Shown: positions 6,882 to 14,811, counted from the first letter of the stretch. The stretch: 18,841 nt of DNA from Bacteroidota bacterium (GCA_021789755.1 JAJYJD010000036.1:1-18841), one strand, 5' to 3'. The notes: generated by a model not told the origin, from the sequence alone. Numbers and translations are program-made.

Positions 6882-8309
6882 TCAAGCGACAGCGTGCAAT
6901 AGTTTCTTGAGGTCGTCGACCGTGATCAATTTCAACAAAAAATAACCTCCGAGCATGACTACCCCAGCTATGACAATCTGTATGGAGAAACTGGCCTCAC
7001 CTATCGGCGTCAGCATTAGAGCTCCCACTAATAAAGGCGGAAGAGTGAATTTCAACAGCAAACTCAGTAACCGATGCCAGTCAATGTAGTCACGAACGAG
7101 GACCAAGTTGCAGATGACGAGGAACGTCTCCGTCAACACCGTTGTCCATGAAGCTCCGTACGCACTGAATTCCCTTATCAGGAAATAATTCAGTACAAGA
7201 TTCAATACAGTCGTAGCGAAAACGAACCAGTTAGACTTACCTTGTCTTCCGAGCGCGGCGACGAGAGTCCCTGCCGCGTATTCGATACTGATCGGAATCA
7301 TCGTCAACGCCAATATGCCCACGCAAGCTACGGCGTTTCGGTATCCTTCGCCGAAGAGGAGCAACGTAAGTTTTTGCCTGAAAATGAGAATCGGCAATGC
7401 TATGGAAACCCCGACAAACAAGAGCGCCCGCATTGCCTCACTCATCACACGCCGGACTTCCTCCGGATTGTCCCTGATTCTGGAAATAACAGGGTAGATC
7501 GGCGCGACAATTATCGTCGGGAAAAGCATGAAGGATTCAACCAGGCGGTATCCTGCATTGTAGTATCCGACAAGTTCCTCTTGACCGGTTAGAGCCTTCA
7601 GCATGATTGTACCGGCCCTGAAATAGATGATTATGAAGAGATTCATGATGGCAAACGGCAGAGCAGGCTTGAGTATTTCCGACCAAAAATAGGAAAGGCT
7701 CAACTGCATTTTCGGCATGCCGATCTTCACAAGCAGAACTGCCAATGTCACAAGGCATGTGATGCAATACGCGGAAGCATACCCGATCATATATGCCACG
7801 ACACTTTTGTGCATCAAGAGGACGGCACCGCATAAAGCGATCACGGAGGTCTTCTCCAAAATCACCGATAGTGCTTCGTATTTAAAAACCTCAAACGATC
7901 TGAATATGAACCTGAAATGCAAAAGGAGAGTGTTCGAAACACTGAAGAAGGCGGCAAAGAAGACAAGGGTAATCACCTCTCTTCCCATGCCGAGCAAAAC
8001 AGTTATAGCAACCACCGCCGCGCTTCCGATGAGGCCGGAAAGCAGTTTAAAAGTTACGGTATGCCCCAAATATCTTTCATACTTCCGGGGATCAGTTGAG
8101 ATCTCGCGAACCGTGAGTATGTCCAGACCTCCTTCGAGGACAGCCGCAGCCACCGTCACGAGTGAAATGGCAAACATGAATTGGCCGTATCCGGCAGATC
8201 CGAGCAGCCTCGCGGTCAACAGCAGGAACACAAACCAAAACGGTTTCACCGCTACGTTGCCTAATGCAAGCCAGCCCAAGTTCCTTGCAATGCTCTGACG
8301 TTCAAGCAT
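6882..8309 (-). CDS. Wzx-like polysaccharide flippase (MOP superfamily)
   Basis: The 475-residue, almost wholly hydrophobic protein has about 12-14 predicted membrane segments and starts MLERQSIARNLGWLALGNVA. GRLLGSAGYGQF-like wording (here ARLLGSAGYGQFMFAISLVT) and the later EELVGYYNAGYRLVESF are typical of the polysaccharide-transporter family (PST/MOP). Such proteins move the undecaprenyl-pyrophosphate-linked repeat unit from the cytoplasmic to the periplasmic leaflet. The ATG at 8309 shares a base with the stop of the polymerase gene (TGATG), a coupled junction; an in-frame TTG one codon upstream is a less likely start. Length matches the family. Location between wzy- and transferase-like genes supports the role. 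A lipid II-type flippase (MurJ) is less likely given this context. Confidence 0.92.
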   Translation of the reverse strand: MLERQSIARNLGWLALGNVAVKPFWFVFLLLTARLLGSAGYGQFMFAISLVTVAAAVLEGGLDILTVREISTDPRKYERYLGHTVTFKLLSGLIGSAAVVAITVLLGMGREVITLVFFAAFFSVSNTLLLHFRFIFRSFEVFKYEALSVILEKTSVIALCGAVLLMHKSVVAYMIGYASAYCITCLVTLAVLLVKIGMPKMQLSLSYFWSEILKPALPFAIMNLFIIIYFRAGTIMLKALTGQEELVGYYNAGYRLVESFMLFPTIIVAPIYPVISRIRDNPEEVRRVMSEAMRALLFVGVSIALPILIFRQKLTLLLFGEGYRNAVACVGILALTMIPISIEYAAGTLVAALGRQGKSNWFVFATTVLNLVLNYFLIREFSAYGASWTTVLTETFLVICNLVLVRDYIDWHRLLSLLLKFTLPPLLVGALMLTPIGEASFSIQIVIAGVVMLGGYFLLKLITVDDLKKLLHAVA

Positions 8310-9598
8310 CAATCAGTCCGATACTTCCACATCGCTTCACCAAGGCCCCACACTATCGCAAGTATGAGGAGCGAGCCTCTATCGTCGAACTGCGGCGAAG
8401 TTACACTGATAAAGAGCATCATAAGGGGAATCAGAAGCATCGCAGAGACGAGAGCATTATCCGCCGTGCTTTGCGTTTTCCGCCATAGTTTAAATAGGGT
8501 GGATACCCGTTTCAGGTACATCGTGAGAAAAAGGAGGAACCCTGCCAATCCGAATTTGAACAGCAGGAACAAATAGGCATTATGTATGTACCAGGTCTCG
8601 AGCGTGCGGCTATGGATTATATCAAAAAAGGAGAACAACGATCCCAAACCGTAACCGATGACCGGATTAGCCTCAACCTTACCGACCACCGCCTGTGATT
8701 CGACGAGCCGATCCCGCAACGAGAGTGTATTGATGGATATTGAAGACAACCGTTCTCCAAGCCCGGCAATAACAGATCCAAAAAGTCCCGGGAAGATAGC
8801 AAGGGCCACGATGACGGCCAGAGAAATTGCCACACCCGAAAACACGATTAGTCGCCGGCGAGCGACGCCCTTCAGGAGGAATACAAGGCTTACAATTCCT
8901 AACGCCGTCGTGATCCAGTAACCTCTCGAAAATGTTATCGCAAGTGCGAAGAGCTCCAGGGCCAGGAGCGGCAGGATGATACCTTTCGAATATCGAGTTC
9001 CGACAAGAAACGCAAACAATATGATGATCGCGGTCATATACAGGCTCTCCTCTTTCTGCTGCCTGTTTGCGGCGACCTGCCAGAGATATTTTGCAACCAA
9101 TAAGTCAACCCGATACCGTGCGATGATGTACGCCGCTACGCAGGCTGAGAGCAGCAGTAACGCCCAGATGATAAGTTGTCGGCCGTTCTTTTTTGCTGCC
9201 TCCTTTCTCACCGGAAAAATGAAAAGCAACGGAACGAATAAGAGGAATTCCCTGAACCCTTTCTGCAGCGAGAACCCCTGATAAACCGCTATGCCGATCC
9301 CCAGGAAAGCATATAAAATAAATACGATCGTGACAATGTCCTCCCACCCTTCCACAAATTTTTCGCGGGTTTGAAACCTCCTGACGAACCATAGAAGCAG
9401 GCCGGGGAAGAAGATCAGGGAGAAGACTATTTCGGCAGGCCCAAGTGCAGGGGTCTCGCCGGCACCCTTAGTCACCCTCAGAAAAAGCAAGATATGGCTG
9501 ATAATTGCTACCACCAGCCATCTTTTATCATCCGCCAGGATATAGATGTAAAGAGCCAGAGCGAGGACCGCGGCGGTGATAACAGGAACAACAAACAT
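8309..9598 (-). CDS. Wzy-like O-antigen polymerase / ligase family membrane protein
   Basis: This 429-residue multi-pass protein (about 10-12 hydrophobic segments) carries the Wzy_C (O-antigen ligase/polymerase) signature late in the chain: LSLRDRLVESQAVVGKVEAN, then PVIGYGLGS, a periplasmic stretch, and IHNAYLFLLFKFGLAGF. The family includes polymerases that join repeat units and WaaL ligases that attach glycan to lipid A; sequence alone rarely separates them. The wzx/wzz context favours polymerase. I chose ATG at 9598, 17 bases after the Wzz stop, because it opens directly into a hydrophobic segment (MFVVPVITAAVLALALYIYI). The frame stays open upstream to a start at 9670, but that would overlap the wzz-like gene by 55 bases with a non-hydrophobic lead. 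No good Shine-Dalgarno precedes 9598. Confidence 0.85.
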   Translation of the reverse strand: MFVVPVITAAVLALALYIYILADDKRWLVVAIISHILLFLRVTKGAGETPALGPAEIVFSLIFFPGLLLWFVRRFQTREKFVEGWEDIVTIVFILYAFLGIGIAVYQGFSLQKGFREFLLFVPLLFIFPVRKEAAKKNGRQLIIWALLLLSACVAAYIIARYRVDLLVAKYLWQVAANRQQKEESLYMTAIIILFAFLVGTRYSKGIILPLLALELFALAITFSRGYWITTALGIVSLVFLLKGVARRRLIVFSGVAISLAVIVALAIFPGLFGSVIAGLGERLSSISINTLSLRDRLVESQAVVGKVEANPVIGYGLGSLFSFFDIIHSRTLETWYIHNAYLFLLFKFGLAGFLLFLTMYLKRVSTLFKLWRKTQSTADNALVSAMLLIPLMMLFISVTSPQFDDRGSLLILAIVWGLGEAMWKYRTD

Positions 9599-9615
9599 GA
9601 TCGACGAAACAGGGG

Positions 9616-10860
9616 TTAAGTAGATTCTGGCTTCTGAGGTGCGAACCGACCCGCGATGCGCACGGACCACACCCTATACCTGTAACGCAGCGAACCCTCA
9701 TCGCCGGGCTGGCTCAATCCGGAGTTCACGGACATTGCAAACAGGACCGAAAGTGCAAAACCGAGAACGAGAGCGGAGAGGACGATCAATGCTCTCAGCG
9801 GCCGTGCCTTCTTCTCGGGTGGGACCGCACGATCCAACACCAGTACTGTCGGCGTTTCGCGAGCTTCCTCGAGTTTGGCCTGCTCATACATGGGGTAAAT
9901 CAATCCGAGCAGTTTGGATTGAATTTCCACATCTCTGTACAAATCCACATACTGCATCGCCCGGCCGGGCATTTCCTTGAATGGCAACAGAACGCCAGGA
10001 TTTTCCCCTCCGACCATATCCTTGCCACTTCTTAAGTCGCCTATCTTTTGCCGGATTGCTTCGATCTGCTGCTTAAGTGTTTCAATTTCCGGAGACCCGG
10101 CACTGAGCTGCTTATCAAGCACAGAGAGTCTCACCTGCGCCAGGATGAGCTGCGATTCGAGCTCGGCTCCTGCGACAACGGAGGCCTTCGCCTGGTCCGG
10201 CAAAGAGAACACACCGTATCTTTGCTGGAACACTTTCATACTATCTTCGGCATCTTCCAGGTCGCTGATATTCTTCAGGTATCGCGCCTCAATCACCATT
10301 CTCAGGTTTCTTGCATCTTCCGACGACAGGCTTCCATTGATTTCGTTAAGGATACTCACGAAATAATTTGCCATCGCTGCGGCACGGACCGGGCTTTCGT
10401 CGAACACCTTCACTATTACGGCGCCATATTTATCGATCTGAAAATCGGTGTTGCTGCGCAATTCCTTTATTGCCTTGTCAACAGAAGAGTCTCCGATCGA
10501 GTACACAGCCGTCAAATCAAATTTCTTTACCACTCTCGCCATCGCATCGCGGCTATTCAATATTGCCAGATAACTGAAACCCGATCCAATCTGTGTCTCG
10601 CCTCCCCCGACCAGCGGAGCGAACTGCTTCGCGAGGCTGCTGACAGTAGAACCCACCCCGGTGCCGAGCATCCCAAGCATCGCACTCTTTTGTGACGGTA
10701 AAACGGACGCCACGCCTTGATATTCCTTTGGCAGCAATAACGCGAGGACAATTCCCAGGACGACAAAGACGGTTGTCGCCACTGCAATAAATTTCCTCCA
10801 TGCATAGCACAATTCCAGGAATTCCCAGGAAATCGATCTCTTCACTTCTGTTTCGCTCAC
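9616..10860 (-). CDS. Wzz-like polysaccharide chain-length determinant (co-polymerase)
   Basis: The 414-residue inner-membrane protein has the classic two-hairpin layout. A short cytoplasmic N terminus precedes TM1 (about 24-43), then a large periplasmic part with helical, coiled-coil-prone sequence (about 180-280), and TM2 (about 357-377). A GNVR-like segment lies at 291-333 (LLPFKEMPGRAMQYVDLYRD and onward). The proline-rich PPEKKARP (347-354) immediately before TM2 is the hallmark of Wzz-type proteins. The roughly 35-residue cytoplasmic tail has no Walker motif, so no fused tyrosine kinase. It should set glycan length together with the Wzy-like protein. The start is GTG at 10860, with AAGGAG eight bases upstream inside the end of the epimerase gene, and GTGA overlaps that gene's stop. 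Confidence 0.9.
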   Translation of the reverse strand: MSETEVKRSISWEFLELCYAWRKFIAVATTVFVVLGIVLALLLPKEYQGVASVLPSQKSAMLGMLGTGVGSTVSSLAKQFAPLVGGGETQIGSGFSYLAILNSRDAMARVVKKFDLTAVYSIGDSSVDKAIKELRSNTDFQIDKYGAVIVKVFDESPVRAAAMANYFVSILNEINGSLSSEDARNLRMVIEARYLKNISDLEDAEDSMKVFQQRYGVFSLPDQAKASVVAGAELESQLILAQVRLSVLDKQLSAGSPEIETLKQQIEAIRQKIGDLRSGKDMVGGENPGVLLPFKEMPGRAMQYVDLYRDVEIQSKLLGLIYPMYEQAKLEEARETPTVLVLDRAVPPEKKARPLRALIVLSALVLGFALSVLFAMSVNSGLSQPGDEGSLRYRYRVWSVRIAGRFAPQKPEST

Positions 10861-12011
10861 TTATCCAACTCCTTAGTAACTTTGTTACTTCCTATCGAAG
10901 ACATCTCTCCGGAAGAATTCATCAAAATATCCGCGATTCTCTCCGCCGCTCTGCCGTCCCACAAATCCGGGACTCTGCTGACTTTCCATTTCCCTCCGTA
11001 ACACTCTCGCGTAAGCCCGATAACCCTGTCGACATCGAGACCGGTAAGGACGTTGGTCCCGACCTCGATAGTCGACGGACGCTCCGTGTTTTCTCGCATC
11101 GTCACACAGGGAATATTGAGGAAGGTCGTTTCCTCCTGAATCCCGCCGGAGTCTGTCAGCAGTATCCTCGCATCCATCATGAGATTAAGAAAGTCAAGAT
11201 AGCCGAGCGGGTCAGCAAGAACAAGACTATCGACCTCCTGAAATCTCCGTGAAAGGCCGAACTCTTCGATCCGTTTTCTGGTCCGCGGGTGGATGGGAAA
11301 AATGATTTTGCCCGATCCGGAAATACCCTCGAAGATCCGGAGGATCTTCGAGAGGTTCTCTCTATCATCGACGTTACTCGGACGATGCAGGGTGACGAGA
11401 GTATATGCACCTCCAGTCAAGCCGAAGGAGTCTTTGATCCGCGACCGTTTCGCCTTTTCCCGGTATAGAATAAGCGAATCTATCATCACGTCCCCGACAA
11501 GGAAGACTTTCTTCTCTTCGATACCTTCGTGCCGCAGGTTCATTACGCCGCTCTCCTCCGTGACGAAGAGGTAGTCACTGAGCACGTCGGTAACCATCCG
11601 GTTCAGCTCCTCCGGCATCGTCCTGTCGAAACTCCGAAGACCTGCCTCGACGTGCGCCACCGGGATGAGCAACTTCGCGGCGGTAAGACTGCAGGCGACC
11701 GTCGAGTTAACGTCACCGACCACTACCACAAGGTCCGGCCTTTCTTTCACCAGAACTTTCTCGAACTCGACCATCACTTTTGCCGTCTGTTCGGCATGCG
11801 AACCGGAACCCACACCGAGATACACGTCTGGTTTCGGCAGCTCGAGGTCCTCAAAAAAGACTTTCGACATGTTCGCGTCGTAATGCTGGCCGGTGTGGAC
11901 TATAAAATGCTGCAGGGAACCGATTTTTGAGAATGCCCTGTGGAGCGGCGCCACCTTCATGAAATTCGGGCGTGCACCCACCACGCTGACGAATTTGAGC
12001 TTCCCGCTCAT
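10857..12011 (-). CDS. wecB: UDP-N-acetylglucosamine 2-epimerase (non-hydrolysing type)
   Basis: The 384-residue enzyme belongs to the WecB/MnaA/WbpI family, which inverts C2 of UDP-GlcNAc, or of a UDP-GlcNAc-derived uronic acid, to the ManNAc form in the cytoplasm. Seen motifs are VGARPNFMKVAPL (11-23), HTGQHYDANMS (39-49), VGDVNST (98-104), HVEAGLRSFDRTMPEELNR (120-138), TLHRPSNVD (207-215), HPRTRKR (241-247) and TDSGGIQEE (286-294). These include the conserved acidic (D100, E122, E134/E135) and His (H209) positions. Length is typical. The ATG at 12011 has GGAGA upstream and overlaps the dehydrogenase stop in ATGA. The adjacent dehydrogenase indicates a UDP-ManNAcA-like product. The symbol is given by family; WbpI-like activity on a uronic acid is an alternative. 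Confidence 0.93.
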   Translation of the reverse strand: MSGKLKFVSVVGARPNFMKVAPLHRAFSKIGSLQHFIVHTGQHYDANMSKVFFEDLELPKPDVYLGVGSGSHAEQTAKVMVEFEKVLVKERPDLVVVVGDVNSTVACSLTAAKLLIPVAHVEAGLRSFDRTMPEELNRMVTDVLSDYLFVTEESGVMNLRHEGIEEKKVFLVGDVMIDSLILYREKAKRSRIKDSFGLTGGAYTLVTLHRPSNVDDRENLSKILRIFEGISGSGKIIFPIHPRTRKRIEEFGLSRRFQEVDSLVLADPLGYLDFLNLMMDARILLTDSGGIQEETTFLNIPCVTMRENTERPSTIEVGTNVLTGLDVDRVIGLTRECYGGKWKVSRVPDLWDGRAAERIADILMNSSGEMSSIGSNKVTKELDK

Positions 12012-13342
12012 TTCCCGTCTCCGAGCAGAACGATCTTCTCTCTCTCCTTCTTAACGTTCTTCGTCGCATTCCGGGCGTCGATAATGCATTTCGAATTCTT
12101 CACTATCGATTCGTAGTCGTATGAAGAGTGATCGGTCGTAATGAGGACACAATCCATGGACCTTAAGAGCTTCGGCGTCAATTTGACGGACTCAAAATCT
12201 TTCCCGTCGACATGAGCTCTCGGGACGTAAGGATCATTATAGGATATATTCGCGGCCCCGTCCTGAAGCAGGAGCTCCATCACTTTCAAAGCCGGAGAAT
12301 GCCGGGTATCGTCGACGTCCTTCTTGAAAGCAATCCCGAGTAAAAGGATCTTTGCCTTCTTGAAACTGACCGGTTTGAAGCTCAATTCGCGCTGTACCAT
12401 GTTCCTGACGTAGAACGGCATATTCTCGTTCACTTCTGCGGCCAGAGAAATGAAATTTGTCTGGAAGTCATACGCCTTCGCGAGCCATTCGAGATAGTAA
12501 GGGTCGATAAGAATGCAATGGCCCCCGATTCCCGGCCCGGGGTAGAAAGGCATAAAACCGAAGGGTTTTGTCGCGGCTGCTTCGACCACTTCCCAGATAT
12601 TTATGCCTCCCATCCTGTCGCAGAGCTGCGCCAGCTCGTTCACAAGCGCGATGTTGACACTCCTGAAAATATTCTCCAGCAGCTTCTCCATCTCCGCGAC
12701 TTTCGGGTTCGAAACCCTGACCACTTCGTTCACACTCTGACTGACGACGAGCGCGGCAAGCTCCGTGCTGGCCTCGTTTACCCCGCCGACAACCGTCGGA
12801 ATATTGTTGGTCCTGAACTTCTTGTTACCGGGGTCAATGCGTTCCGGCGAGAACGCGAGAAAAAAATCTCTTCCCGCTTTCAATCCGGTCTCTTCGAGAA
12901 TCGGCTGGACGTATCCTTCGGTGGTGTTCGGGAAGGTCGTGCTCCTGAGGACGATTAGTTGGTCTTTCCTCAGGTGTTTCGCGATCTCTTTCGCCGCCCC
13001 CACGATGAAAGATATATCCGGCTCTTTGTTAGGGGTGAAGGGAGTCGGCACGCAAATAAAAATCGCATCGCACGTGCCGATTGAAATGTAATTACTTTCG
13101 GCAGTCAACGTCCCCGATTTGACGACCTTGTCGAAATCTTCCCTGTCAACATCGTCGATATAGTTCCTGCCCTTCCTGATGCTGTCGATCTTGCGAGTAT
13201 CCAGATCAATCCCGAGCGTCTGGAATCCTTTCGCCGCGAATTCTACCGCGAGAGGGAGCCCGACATATCCGAGCCCGACGACGCCGATCTTGAATTTTCT
13301 CTCATCAATTCTCGCCCTGAACTGCTGCAATGTTCCGTTCAT
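12008..13342 (-). CDS. UDP-N-acetyl-hexosamine 6-dehydrogenase (WbpA/WecC family)
   Basis: The 444-residue NAD-dependent enzyme oxidises C6 of a UDP-HexNAc to the uronic acid. The Rossmann start VVGLGYVGLPLAVEF (21-35) binds NAD. VPTPFTP (98-104), LRSTTFPNTTEG (132-143), FSPERIDPGNK (164-174), EMEKLLENIFRSVNIALVNE (217-236) and the catalytic-Cys loop GPGIGGHC (269-276, C276) follow. FKKDVDDTRHSP (339-350) marks the UDP-binding C-terminal domain. The FGFMPFYPGPG wording preceding the Cys resembles WbpA-type UDP-GlcNAc dehydrogenases more than WecC. The usual IPIDP after the Cys reads ILIDP. The ATG at 13342 has AGGAAAG upstream and overlaps the rmlB stop (ATGA). Neighbours suggest a UDP-ManNAcA or UDP-GlcNAcA route; which HexNAc is the substrate is open. 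Confidence 0.93.
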   Translation of the reverse strand: MNGTLQQFRARIDERKFKIGVVGLGYVGLPLAVEFAAKGFQTLGIDLDTRKIDSIRKGRNYIDDVDREDFDKVVKSGTLTAESNYISIGTCDAIFICVPTPFTPNKEPDISFIVGAAKEIAKHLRKDQLIVLRSTTFPNTTEGYVQPILEETGLKAGRDFFLAFSPERIDPGNKKFRTNNIPTVVGGVNEASTELAALVVSQSVNEVVRVSNPKVAEMEKLLENIFRSVNIALVNELAQLCDRMGGINIWEVVEAAATKPFGFMPFYPGPGIGGHCILIDPYYLEWLAKAYDFQTNFISLAAEVNENMPFYVRNMVQRELSFKPVSFKKAKILLLGIAFKKDVDDTRHSPALKVMELLLQDGAANISYNDPYVPRAHVDGKDFESVKLTPKLLRSMDCVLITTDHSSYDYESIVKNSKCIIDARNATKNVKKEREKIVLLGDGK

Positions 13343-14367
13343 CTTTCCTCATATTGAAGTTTGTAATATTTTTGATATTCGCCCGATATGATGCGCTTCC
13401 ACCAGTTCTCATTCTTGATATACCAGTTCACGGTGAGGTCGATGCCTCCACGGAAGGATTGATTCGGCTTCCACCCGAGTTCGATCTCCACCTTCGACGA
13501 ATCCATAGCGTAACGTCTGTCGTGCCCGGGCCGGTCCTTGACAAATTCAAGTAGCGATTCCGGCTTCCCGAGTTTGGAAAGTATGAGTCTGGCCATCTCG
13601 ATGTTGGCGATTTCATTTCCGCCGCCGATGTTGTAGACTTCGCCGATCTTGCCTTTGGACAGGACTACGTCGATCGCTTCGCAGTGATCCTCCACGTAAA
13701 TCCAGTCGCGCACATTCATTCCGTCGCCGTAGATTGGCAGTTTCTTGTTCCGGAGTGCGTTAGCGATCATCAGCGGGATAAACTTTTCCGGGAACTGGAA
13801 GGGACCGTAGTTATTTGAACAGCGGGTAATCAGCGTCGGCACACCGAATGTTTTCCACCAGGCCCGGGCAAGCATGTCGGCACTTGCCTTACTCGCCGAA
13901 TACGGACTGTTCGGCGAAATGTGCGTCGACTCGGTGAATTTTCCGGTTTGACCGAGCGAACCGTACACCTCATCGGTGGAAACCTGAAGAAATCTTCCGA
14001 CTCCGAATTCCCTGGCCGCTTCGAGCAGGACCATCGTCCCGCGCACATTCGTGTCGATGAAGGCGGATGGGCCGAGAATACTCCGGTCCACGTGGGACTC
14101 GGCGGCGAAATTTACGAGCGCATCGAAATGCCATTCGTTGAAAAGCCTGCGGACAAACGCTTCATCCGCGATGTCGCCCCGGTAAAAATGATATGACGGA
14201 TTTCCGTCGATGCCGTGCAGACTTTCCAGATTCCCCGCATAGGTCAACTTGTCAAGGTTGATGACTTCAACGCCTTTATGCTTATCGAGGAAGGTCCGGA
14301 TGAAGTTGCTGCCTATGAAACCGGCTCCGCCTGTAACGAGTATGGTCTTCAGGTTAAGTCCGGTCAA
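13339..14367 (-). CDS. rmlB: dTDP-glucose 4,6-dehydratase
   Basis: This 342-residue extended short-chain dehydrogenase/reductase converts dTDP-glucose to dTDP-4-keto-6-deoxyglucose, the branch point to rhamnose and other deoxysugars. Visible motifs are the NAD-binding GGAGFIG (13-19), NLDKLTYAGNLESL (37-50), NFAAESHVDRSI (86-97), the catalytic TDE (131-133), YSASK (Y156, K160), RCSNNYGPFQFPEKFIPLM (182-200), GDGMNVRDWIYVEDH (214-228) and RPGHDRRYAMD (279-289). These are characteristic of RmlB/RffG rather than of general epimerases. Length is normal. The start is a TTG at 14367; no in-frame ATG lies close enough, and the Shine-Dalgarno is weak. It is the first gene of the operon behind the candidate promoter at 14439-14467. 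rmlA, rmlC and rmlD are not in the window. Confidence 0.95.
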   Translation of the reverse strand: MTGLNLKTILVTGGAGFIGSNFIRTFLDKHKGVEVINLDKLTYAGNLESLHGIDGNPSYHFYRGDIADEAFVRRLFNEWHFDALVNFAAESHVDRSILGPSAFIDTNVRGTMVLLEAAREFGVGRFLQVSTDEVYGSLGQTGKFTESTHISPNSPYSASKASADMLARAWWKTFGVPTLITRCSNNYGPFQFPEKFIPLMIANALRNKKLPIYGDGMNVRDWIYVEDHCEAIDVVLSKGKIGEVYNIGGGNEIANIEMARLILSKLGKPESLLEFVKDRPGHDRRYAMDSSKVEIELGWKPNQSFRGGIDLTVNWYIKNENWWKRIISGEYQKYYKLQYEER

Positions 14368-14438
14368 AGGTCGATGCCTGTCAGCCAGCCCGACAATTTT
14401 GTCTGTTCAAGGAATTCCGCTCTTCGCATGTGGAGAAA

Positions 14439-14467
14439 AATATATCAACGGATGGAAGGAGTTTCAA
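14439..14467 (-). promoter_or_regulatory. Candidate sigma-70-type promoter for the polysaccharide operon
   Basis: On the minus strand TTGAAA (14467-14462) and TATATT (14444-14439) are separated by exactly 17 bases, both close to consensus. Initiation near 14432 would leave a leader of about 65 bases before the rmlB TTG. Just upstream ACAAA-AC-TTTGT forms a small palindrome at 14468-14479, next to the -35 box, which could bind a regulator. Nothing experimental supports this. Confidence 0.5.
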
Positions 14468-14646
14468 CACAAAACTTTGTTCAAGAACGACTTCCGGCGG
14501 ATGCTGACCGTTTAGCCGGCCCCTCCATAACTTCTGCCGAATCAGGCACAAGCCTCACTGGAGTTTCCAGGGCGATCCTACTCTTTGATGAACCGATCTT
14601 AAATACAAGTAGTAAACACCGCTTTCAGGAACGATCTCCCGTTTTA

Positions 14647-14722
14647 AATTACGAATACCACGAATATGCCCCATTCGCATCTTTCAGCATTTCGAGTTAC
14701 TCGTACGCGTAATTCGCGGTAT
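14647..14722. repeat. Degenerate ACGAAT repeat tract with inverted ends
   Basis: The left end has two tandem 9-base units, ACGAATACC (14651-14659) and ACGAATATG (14660-14668). The right end (14709-14722), read on the minus strand, is ATACCGCGAATTAC and matches the left ATACCACGAAT at 10 of 11 positions. A small internal hairpin CGAAT/ATTCG lies at 14661-14665 and 14673-14677. The layout is like the element at 4707-4882 but uses a different unit. Confidence 0.45.
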
Positions 14723-14760
14723 AAGATGTCTCGTTAAGTATCCGATCATGGTTTTAAGGC

Positions 14761-14789
14761 TTGGAAAATTAGCCCGTGAACGTTAAATT
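14761..14789 (+). promoter_or_regulatory. Candidate promoter of rpmB
   Basis: TTGGAA (14761-14766) and TAAATT (14784-14789) are 17 bases apart, placing initiation about 16 bases before the rpmB ATG. A Shine-Dalgarno GGAG at 14802-14805 follows, six bases before the start. The -35 and -10 matches are moderate, but the position fits the only plus-strand gene. Confidence 0.45.
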
Positions 14790-14811
14790 ATCTAAAATTT
14801 CGGAGAATTAG

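Larger units (their letters stand above)
14368..14811. other. Divergent intergenic region between rmlB and rpmB
   Basis: No complete gene is visible in this region. It contains the candidate rmlB promoter (14439-14467), a degenerate ACGAAT repeat tract (14647-14722) and the candidate rpmB promoter (14761-14789). On the minus strand two overlapping open stretches may be a decayed coding end. One reads REIVPESGVYYLYLRSV and closes at 14555. The other, 47 codons in a shifted frame (14624-14481), includes VFKIGSSKSRIALETPVRLV. Neither has a start codon at its head or a firm family match. Confidence 0.6.

Noticed and set aside
8309..9670. Upstream start at 9670 for the Wzy-like gene
   Set aside because: It would overlap the wzz-like gene by 55 bases and add a charged lead atypical of the family; ATG at 9598 opens into the first membrane segment.
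10048..10695. Plus-strand open frame of 215 codons opposite the wzz-like gene
   Set aside because: Antisense of a gene with well-defined membrane segments and proline motif; no domain of its own.
14215..14712. Plus-strand ORF of 165 codons over the rmlB start and intergenic region
   Set aside because: Half of it is antisense to rmlB and the rest crosses promoter and repeat sequence; no motif is present.
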